Shown here in pieces: positions 10,460-17,728 of a stretch of DNA of 25,188 nt. Source of the DNA: Hypsibius dujardini (Eukaryota > Tardigrada > Eutardigrada > Parachela > Hypsibiidae); assembly GCA_001579985.1 (NCBI GenBank), contig LRSR01003461.1, forward strand, positions 1 to 25,188, written 5' to 3'. Position 1 is the stretch's first letter; every line of letters begins with the position of its first letter. The notes beneath the pieces were generated by a model that worked only from the letters and a program-made list of their open reading frames with translations, did no database searches and had not been told where the DNA came from. The position numbers were made by a program, and so were the translations under genes.

Positions 10460-11407
10460 AAGGAAAAAGAGACATACTTTGTAGCGAATCCCGATGACTG
10501 GGTTGCCGCAACCATCGCAAGACACCCCGACATGCTCCTTCGGGGCGGTCGGTGCTGGCTCGTCCTTCTTCTTTTCCTCCTCCATAGGCGGCGTCTTCTT
10601 AGCGTCTTCCGCCTTTTTGGTGTTATTCCCAGTCTGTATGGGTATGTCCTGATCCGTGTCCATGTCGTCTTCGACGGTGACTTGGTCGAAAATGGACGTG
10701 GTGGACGGCGGCGCGGACGAAGTCGCTGCGGACGTCCCGGTCACGCGGACGTACAAACGCACAATGTCGCTTTGGTTGCCGGATGTAGCGATAGAATCCA
10801 GTGCGGTCTGGAGCTCCGAGTCGGATTCGCAAACCACAAAATCCCCTTCAGCATCTATGACACACAAAAAAGACGGTTCTGGTTTTAATACTTCGACTGA
10901 AGCGTTGATTGATGAATTGGTTAAGATTGCGATTAAACGTCCTCTCCATGGCTTGATTGATTGATTAGCGCTTAATACTATATTCCTTAATCCGTTCATT
11001 TTTTGATGAATTAGCTTGCTGAAAACTATTTTAAGCTCAATTATTTTAGAATAAAAAATAATTAAAATATCAGAAGGTAAAACAACAAGAAATAGAGATG
11101 AAGACAATAGTGATATATAAATGTGTGACTTATAAAGATATTCAAAGAAACGTGAGGCGGATTGATTGATTTGCTTGTGAAAAAGACTCAAATTTATAAA
11201 ATAAAAATACAAAAAAATGTTAATTATATCTATTTACGACAAAAACACAATCTTCAAAGCCTTACCCTTCCAGAACAATCGAAAGTTGACGCCATCTCCC
11301 AGGACGGTGCGAACTTTCCCGACGAGATCGTCAAACGCTCCGGAGGAAGGCAGCAAAAAACGACGAATCTCCTTTTCCGCTTCGAAAACGACCTTGACTT
11401 GAGGCAT
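9487..11407 (-). CDS. SQSTM1: p62/sequestosome-1, selective autophagy receptor
   Basis: Exons 11407-11266, 10854-10478 and 10086-9487 join in frame to 372 aa (human 440). Residues 1-85 are a PB1 domain: basic side VKV and EIRRF, acidic OPCA side DAEGDFVV followed by SDSEL, so it should self-polymerise. A ZZ zinc finger spans about 160-200, with C160, C163, C174, C177, C183, C186, H192 and H195, and the p62 signature CPDYDLC. A Gly/His/Asn-rich linker follows, then a C-terminal UBA (about 325-372) beginning SVDDIAKILADMG, for ubiquitin binding. No canonical LIR or KEAP1-binding STGE-like motif is seen after the ZZ. A possible LIR-like FDQV with acidic residues after it sits at 103-106, before the ZZ. 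PB1-ZZ-UBA order excludes NBR1, which has an FW domain. It lies in tandem downstream of the PLEKHM1-like gene. Confidence 0.9.
10137..10472. repeat. CAGA tetranucleotide array
   Basis: It fills p62 intron 2 (10087-10477), with a pure CAGA core at about 10403-10454. The transcript reads CTGT. The array almost touches the exon 2 donor. Confidence 0.92.
10855..11265. other. p62 intron 1, AT-rich
   Basis: This 411-nt intron holds no CAGA array, only AT-rich DNA and two short TTGATTGATTG runs near 10955 and 11160. No other feature was seen. Confidence 0.6.
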
Positions 11408-11514
11408 GGTTGATGTTATTCGGTGGGGCTGTTATAACAATTCCAAATTTTCCGTTGAGGACAAATAGTTGAGAGAGGTGAAGTGAATGAAATGTTGCCA
11501 TTTTTGCCAGAAGC

Positions 11515-11521
11515 TTTTATA
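11515..11521 (-). promoter_or_regulatory. TATA box of p62
   Basis: TATAAAA on the minus strand, about 108 bp before the p62 ATG, would place transcription start near 11490 and a 5' UTR of about 80 nt. Confidence 0.55.
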
Positions 11522-11560
11522 CGGAAGTGGAAAGACGCGCTGTTTCTGCTTAAGGCCGTC

Positions 11561-11568
11561 TGACGTCA
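11561..11568. promoter_or_regulatory. CRE/ATF site in p62 promoter
   Basis: A perfect palindromic TGACGTCA lies about 40 bp upstream of the TATA box. It is a known CREB/ATF binding sequence. Confidence 0.5.
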
Positions 11569-11581
11569 TTTTGGCGAATCA

Positions 11582-11592
11582 TGCTGAGTCAT
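11582..11592 (-). promoter_or_regulatory. Antioxidant response element in p62 promoter
   Basis: On the minus strand the site reads ATGACTCAGCA, a full match to the NRF2-small Maf consensus RTGACNNNGCR. It lies about 60 bp upstream of the TATA box and 175 bp before the ATG. p62 is a known target of NRF2 in mammals and of CncC in flies, so the position fits the gene. Confidence 0.6.
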
Positions 11593-11605
11593 TGGGCTAA
11601 ATCAC

Positions 11606-11671
11606 CCAATCAGAGAGGCTGAATGCAGAAAGCGCAATTCTCATTGGTCGTTAGATTGTCGACCAACCAAT
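11606..11671. promoter_or_regulatory. CCAAT boxes upstream of p62
   Basis: CCAAT occurs on the plus strand at 11606-11610 and 11667-11671, with ATTGG at 11643-11647. Three NF-Y-type sites within 66 bp suggest a compact upstream promoter. Confidence 0.4.
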
Positions 11672-12262
11672 GGGATTTTGTTGTGATTTTGCGGATTCAT
11701 TTTGCTGCTCTGTCAAGGGCTGCAAGTCATGTTCATTTGGTCAACCACGAACAACTGTTTTCCACCAGGATCTGGAAAGTTCTTTTTTGAATGAACTCAT
11801 GTATGCGATGAGTCTGAAAATTTCACACACACAAAATCTCACTTCTATTCTGTACCCAGCTTATATAAATTTTATATATAAACTATTACCTCTGATATTT
11901 ATATGACTTTTTTAATTACTCTGGCTTCTGTTATTTTAATCAATTTAATAAAAGCCAAAAGACCACCGGGCCTTATTAAGTTCATAATTCTTGTAATTGC
12001 GGTCCAGTAAATATTCTGATTTCTGTACTTTCTAATTCTAAGTTTTGATTAAATTTTGTATTATAAATGTATAAATCAATAATCATGTTCAATATATATG
12101 TAACTTTATAATTATATGAATTAGGGAACTCCTTTGCTGCATAACTTTCAATTGCGTGTTTTTTGTTTGATGAACTGCAAAAAGTCCTGCCGAGATATTA
12201 TTCACTCACACACGTAAAAGTAACATAGAAACGTGTCCCAGACAGCTGTTTCACCAGAGGGG
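11672..12262. other. Intergenic AT-rich stretch
   Basis: Between the p62 promoter and the foldback element the DNA is AT-rich with no supported exon. A 78-codon plus-strand frame at 11670 has no recognisable protein features. Confidence 0.5.
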
Positions 12263-12481
12263 TACAATCAACGACAAGATTGAATAGACTGGAGGGTCCG
12301 GGGTATGGGCAAAAGGGGTGGAGCCGGGGGTGGCATGCTTGAAAATGGAAGAAAGCAGGAAGAAAGCAACCGCTGCAGGCCGAGTGGTTGATTGTTCGAT
12401 TGTTTGAAAACCACCCCTTGCCCCGCCTCTTTTGCCCATTCCCCGGACCCTCCAGTGTACTCAATCTTGTCGTTGACTGTA
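12263..12481. mobile_element. Foldback MITE, TA-flanked (Tc1/mariner type)
   Basis: A 215-bp element (12265-12479) is flanked by TA on both sides. Its arms, about 70 bp each (12265-12333 and 12411-12479), are inverted copies with about 61 of 70 positions matching. The ends read CARTCAACGACAAGATTGA. The 77-nt centre has no coding capacity. TA flanks and CAGT-like tips are typical of non-autonomous Tc1/mariner elements. It sits between the p62 promoter and the end of the PLEKHM1-like gene. Confidence 0.7.
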
Positions 12482-12731
12482 GGGCCTAAGAGGAAGGACG
12501 AGGACGTACTTAAATGGTCCGGTAGTCGAACTATTTCAGAGGAAAACTAAAACAGAAAGTGCTGGTGAAAAAAAAACCCGAAACTATAACACAGTATTGC
12601 GACAGCAAGCAACCAATTAATCAAAGCAGTCAAGAAACAATAAAAAAATGTAGTAAAAAAACATGGACGGGAAAAGGGAAGAGTTGAAGAGAATTATCTG
12701 ATTGGTTGATTGAAAAGGACTCATTTGTGGC

Positions 12732-13195
12732 TCATTTTGGGTCGTCACTGACGCGTCGTTCTGTGTTCCGTCGGGCTTGCTGGAATTTCCGCTGGCACTT
12801 AGGGCAGGGCTTTTGTGCGTTCATGCACTTTTTGTGGAAGACAGCGTAGCATTTGGGACACTGCAAACCAACAAATATCAACAGCTCTACAAAGATTCCC
12901 GAAAAAGAATAGGTAATTTCTGATGATGACGAGAATGCTTATTTAGCAGCGTACCTGAAAGTTTTCCTTAGTATCAAAGGCGTGCAACACCTGTCCTGAA
13001 CGACAGACTTCACAGATGAATCCCCGTTGGCTACAGAGGAAACACTTGCGAACATGGTCGATACCGAACTGGACGGCAGTTTTAATTTTCGGCAGGAGGG
13101 TCCCGGCGTGAACCAATACCAGGTCCTGCAAGAGCCAAATATGAGGCAGATGTGTCAATTTCGGTCTGTCTGTCTGCCTCTGCCTCTCTCCCTGC

Positions 13196-13250
<55 letters not shown>

Positions 13251-16200
13251 CATTTCTGTTTGTATGTTTGTCTGCCTGCTGACTGTCTCATTTTTCACAG
13301 ACAAAAATGCTCTTACCGAAAGAGAATAGATATGCACGCTTTCATGAAGGTGATCCTGTGGCCAAAGGCGCTGATTGAACTGTTCGCAAATATCCTTTTT
13401 GCACGTCCAAAGGTACGACTTAAGGATTTGTAACTGAATCCGTTGTTTCTGTAAAAAGAAATGTTCATCGCGGTTAGCAACCGCACCAACACCAACTGCA
13501 ATTGCGGCACTCCAACTTACTTGGACTTCTTCAACTTCCTTGATGTGATCGTAGATTTTGGGATTGAGCTCCTTCAGATCAAACAATGGCGTCGACTCGA
13601 CCGCCTCAATCAGCTCTTTAGCCCGCGTACACGCTGGAATTAAGAGAAACGTACTGTAGAACACATATCCTAAACATAAAAGTGCAGCACAGTTATACAG
13701 GAGACTAACTTTTATGCTTGCGAAAGTCCCAGTTGTGAATGACGCGAGAGGGAATAATCACTTCCTCGTCTAAATGGCAGTCCAGGCAGTAATAGAGCTT
13801 ATCAAAGTTGCATAAGCGAGACTTTCCATACACTGCAAACGTCAAGGAATCAATGAATATCGGTAAACAGACACAGAAAGGCAATCACATAGAGGACAAA
13901 CAGACAAACAAGCAGACAGAGGCAGGCGGGCAGAAACACAGACAGACAAACACACAGACAGACACACAGACACACAAGCAGGCAGACAGTCAGATAGACA
14001 CGAATATACGAGGTAGTCACATGCAGTGTGTAAGCGTAACGTACACATGCCGATTGGTCTTCCGCAGGCACCGCACTTGTAATGCTGCGCGCGCATCCCC
14101 TTCTCAATCGGAATCCTTATGAGCAATTCCCGTTTCTTTCCCTACAAAAATCACATTGTGAAAATTAAAACAATTCGCCAGCAACTCAATTTGATGCGAT
14201 TACCTCGACACTTTTGGAAGTGACAAAGTTTTCCGAGTTGAGCACTTCAAAATCATGATCCAGATCGGATGCCTGCATCCACAGACAAATCGCACATACA
14301 GTACAAACCGGTCATGACGACCGGATTCTATTCAAACTAATTACCCCTGAAAAAGTTGGCGTTCCGTTTGAACTGCTGGCGCTCTGAATGTCGTCGACCA
14401 TTTTGGCGAACTGCGTCGAGCCGATGCCTAACAGGGATGTGGAAATGCCATAGGAAGATACTCCAACGCCGCGTTCCACTAAGGCGTCATAGCTTTCATC
14501 TGCCAAGAAAAGTCATAAAATGTTAATAAATATTTCTATTAAATTAAACCACTAGAAAATTAGTGAATTTATGCGTTATAAAGCTTACGAGTATTGCCTC
14601 TAGAACATCTCGTCGGACGGGATGGGGCATTGTCAGCCTCGTCGTAAGACGAAGACCAGCCCACATGCTTGCCCAAGAGGTTACCAGAATGACCGGATGA
14701 CAAACTATCGTTTTCATTGTCGTCGTCTCTGGATGGGGGGATGAGAGTGTCACGTAGGATCGGCAGCGGATGCGATGTGGAGGGTATTGGTATGGTGGAA
14801 GGGATTGCGTCAGGCTCGTCCGTGTCTGGGGAAACATCCGGTGGAGATACGGAGCCAGCAACTCGCAGAATCGCTTCTAGCTCGTCATCCCGGTTCTCAT
14901 TTCCTTCTGTGTGCATGAAAAGGCACAAGTTCATAAACAAACTGGCTTAAAGATTCAAGACACACACGTCAGCGTAAACAGACAGATTAACAGAACAACA
15001 TAGGACTATATCGCAAAGACAGACAATCAGGCAAACAGGTAGACAGACAGATAGACAAACAAACAGGCAGGCAGGCAGATAAACAGAAAGAGAGACAAAC
15101 AGACAAACAGACAGTCAGTCAGACAGGCAGTCAGACATATAGACAAAGAGAGAGAGAGACCGGCATACAGACACGACAGACAGGCAGACAAATTAATAGC
15201 CGAACCAAATCGTTCACAGACAAGATCAAACCAATTTGGTGACGAACCTGCCAGAACTGAGACAGCATTGGACAATGGCAAAGACACAGCCGATGGCCGT
15301 ACAACAGGAGTCGAGACCGATCGAGCACGTCGATTGTTCGAGCCACCCCTCGGTCTGGTGGGAATGACGGTGAGATTGTCTGATGCTCCATCAAAAATTG
15401 AGTCCTCTGCTTGTATTGTTGGAGCCGGAAGAATGATCGTCGATTTCGTCAGTGGAGTCACTGAAATATCGAGACAGACTTTGAAAAATTGACTCAGTAG
15501 CCAGAGAAGATTGGGTGTCGTCCTTCGCACTTTCTGGTGGGGCAGAAAATGACAGTCTAGAATCAGAGTCGGCAGTCAAGCCGGCGAGGATGAGTGTCTG
15601 CCGGTCCCACTTGTTCAGTTCGTCTTTGTGCAGCGGTAACCGGAAGGCGAAACTTCGGATGCCGAGGAGGAGGCCATATGTGAGGTCGAGGAATTCCGTG
15701 TCGCGAAGGAATGCGCCCGGCTGGTAGTACGACCTGGAAGTTACCAAACCAAACCCTTCGAACCTAACACAGATAAAGTTTATTTGATGGAACAGTAAGA
15801 ACGTACTCAATTGCGTCGCTTGCAGTAGTGATTGCTACTAGGTAGGATTCCAGGATGCCGTCGTTAAAAGCAAGTCGCACCCATAACTAAACGATACGAA
15901 ACCGTTGAACAAAAGACATACCTAAAGGCACTAGTAAGAAGTTTCTGCAACCCATACGTCTCTCCCAGTCCGACAACACGTCTGCCTATTTGTCTATGTA
16001 TGTATGTATGTCTGTCTGTCTGTCTGTCTGTCTGTCTGCTGTCTGTCTGTCTGTCTGTCTGTCTGTCTGCCTGTGCCTGCCTGCCGGTATGTCTTTATAT
16101 CTGTCTGCCTGTCTGTCTGTCTGTATGTCTTTATATCTGTCTGTTAGTCTGTTAGTTAGTCTGTTTGTCAGTCTGTCTGTCTGTCGGTCGGTGGGTCTGA

Positions 16201-17056
16201 ACCTGCCAATTAGACTGCCTGTTTGTGTGGCTGTCTGATTGCCTGAATTATAGCGAACTACTCACTCGACAGCGGCCAACATCGCCTCGGACAATGGGCG
16301 ACTCTGTTATCCGCTGCATAACATCACGGTGGCTGAAACTACTGACCAGATTCCAAAAATTCTGAAATTAATCAAACTGAACTATTTATGCCACACGCCC
16401 AAAGTAATTAAGTGAAACGATTCGAAATTTCATTTCATAATACTGATAATAAACATACCGTGCCTTCTGCGACAGAAGTCTTTGAGATTCCAAAGGCCAA
16501 GGAAAACTGCAACGACAACAAAGAATGCAGTGAGCCCCTTACTTCGTCTGTCAATTCTACAATTAATCAAACTAATACTATACTTGCAAAAACCAGTAAC
16601 ACATTAAACAATCCAATCAACAGATCAATCAGCAAGTTATTGGACAGGCCAAAATTTCAAGTCATCGATCAATCAAACACTCAATTACTGTTTACCTTTA
16701 AAGCCCAAGTGTTGGGTCGTAATCCATGCAGAAGAATCGCCTCGAACACCTTGGCAAGCTGCTCACCTGGTCCGTCACTATAGCAGCAAAATATCTAGGC
16801 CCCAATGGCAGCGGGAGGGTAGAGTTGCAAGCCGGAACAGGAAGAAGGTGTATTACCTAATAATTGGAGTTTGATCGGACGCATACTGCTGCTGGATGTG
16901 ATGGACGGATGTCGCTAATTCCTCCGTCAGCTTGCGCTTCACCAAATCCGACAGAAACTGTTTCCCTGGACTACTCAAACTGTTGGCATCCACTGAAAAA
17001 TACGAACGCTTTCAAAATTATCCAAGTTAATTAAAAAATAATAATTTAAACTTACT
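12732..17056 (-). CDS. PLEKHM1-like RUN plus Rubicon-homology protein without PH domains
   Basis: Exons: 17056 (A of ATG), 16992-16857, 16777-16696, 16361-16266, 15886-15807, 15733-15462, 15406-15248, 14906-14589, 14499-14345, 14272-14204, 14141-14045, 13832-13710, 13633-13521, 13448-13317, 13125-12955, 12860-12732. Phases agree throughout and give 710 aa. Residues about 10-215 are a RUN domain (DVGRCRLWVRLAFNDGILES, then SYYQPGAFLRD), close to PLEKHM1. Residues about 457-710 are the Rubicon-homology zinc domain: CGACGRPIG, YYCLDCH, HNWDF, CFLCSQRGFICEVC, CPKC with FHKKC. This family binds Rab7 and aids autophagosome-lysosome fusion. The acidic/Ser-rich linker carries ESYDAL (383-388), which fits the extended LIR pattern. 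Human PLEKHM1 has about 1050 aa and two PH domains; none is seen here. The 15407-15461 intron and the 15248 donor (GTTCGT) are the weakest joins. Rubicon is the alternative, but both ends resemble PLEKHM1/3. Confidence 0.8.
13162..13300. repeat. CTGT tetranucleotide array
   Basis: It lies in intron 13126-13316 of the PLEKHM1-like gene, with a near-pure core at 13198-13252. The transcript reads CAGA. Confidence 0.92.
13865..14010. repeat. CAGA tetranucleotide array
   Basis: It lies in intron 13833-14044 of the PLEKHM1-like gene. It is in the opposite orientation to the array in intron 13126-13316; three zinc-domain exons lie between them. Confidence 0.9.
14958..15196. repeat. CAGA tetranucleotide array, degenerate
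   Basis: It occupies intron 14907-15247 of the PLEKHM1-like gene. The transcript reads CTGT. Confidence 0.9.
15977..16245. repeat. CTGT tetranucleotide array
   Basis: It occupies intron 15887-16265 of the PLEKHM1-like gene, with pure cores at about 16012-16068. It is inverted relative to the 14958-15196 array. Confidence 0.92.
16362..16695. other. AT-rich intron of the PLEKHM1-like gene
   Basis: This 334-nt intron has several AATCAA/ATCAATCA motifs and no CAGA array. The plus-strand reading frame across it has no domain features. Confidence 0.55.
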
Positions 17057-17728
17057 TATCAACTCACTCCTCCTGATAAACTTAGAGATATCCTTGACTT
17101 TTCTGCAGGAAATAATTTGTGAGAAATTCCGATACTAAAATTAATAGTTTCCTCCGAATGCGTGCTGCTGCAACTTGCAAGAGACAAAGAAAAGCTGAGA
17201 ATCTCTAATTATTGCTTTAGAATCCAGCTGATGTTTTGGTTTTTGTCTTCCCCCTTGGCGATCATTTAGGTCAGCGCCCACCCCTAACGCCCAAGGGTCT
17301 CAGAGGCGGGACTTCTACTCTAACGGTGTATATCGATTTTGGGCTGCACGACTTGTGACAATTAAAACCAAACACACGTGATCACTTTTCTGACTATGAG
17401 TAAGGCAGTACCACGTGGTTTGACCCGAGTTGTGGAATCAGTTGACTTTTGCACATAGCAGCCGTTCAAGAAGAAGTAGCCTCCACGTGGTATCTAAGAC
17501 CGAAAGTCTATGCCAGGTATCATGTGGTAGCTTCATGTAATCCGAAATTAGTTTAGCGGCAGCCATTTGCGGGAAAAATATTTCTTCGACGATTTTTCAG
17601 GGTACCCGTCTCTTCGATTCATCTACTTTACTTGGACTCCCCATCGTCGGAATTTTCATGTACTTTTGAGGAAGGATAAAGAGAGAATCGGCATCTTCTC
17701 GGGGGCAAGCAAGAGAGGAGCCGAGAAA
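17057..17728. promoter_or_regulatory. Divergent promoter region, PLEKHM1-like / CPSF6
   Basis: About 670 bp separate the two start codons. The part next to the PLEKHM1-like gene is a 5' UTR or a non-coding first exon (about 17102-17056). The middle is GC-richer than nearby introns, holds three CACGTG boxes, and must drive both genes. No TATA box was seen near either start. Confidence 0.55.
17375..17489. promoter_or_regulatory. Cluster of three CACGTG E-boxes
   Basis: CACGTG occurs at 17375-17380, 17412-17417 and 17484-17489; the last two share CCACGTGGTWT. In animals this core is bound by TFEB/MITF, USF and Myc-Max. TFEB sites (CLEAR, GTCACGTGAC) control lysosome and autophagy genes; the flank of the first box (ACACGTGAT) is nearest to that. 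Confidence 0.5.

Noticed and set aside
11670-11906. Small plus-strand protein upstream of p62
   Set aside because: It has no homology that I recognise, starts inside the promoter CCAAT region and has no support beyond being open.
15391-15406. Stop in the PLEKHM1-like frame (SRGLNF then stop) as the gene's end or a frameshift
   Set aside because: A 55-nt GT-AG intron (15407-15461) joins the frames in phase and leads on to the zinc domain exons. An assembly error remains possible.
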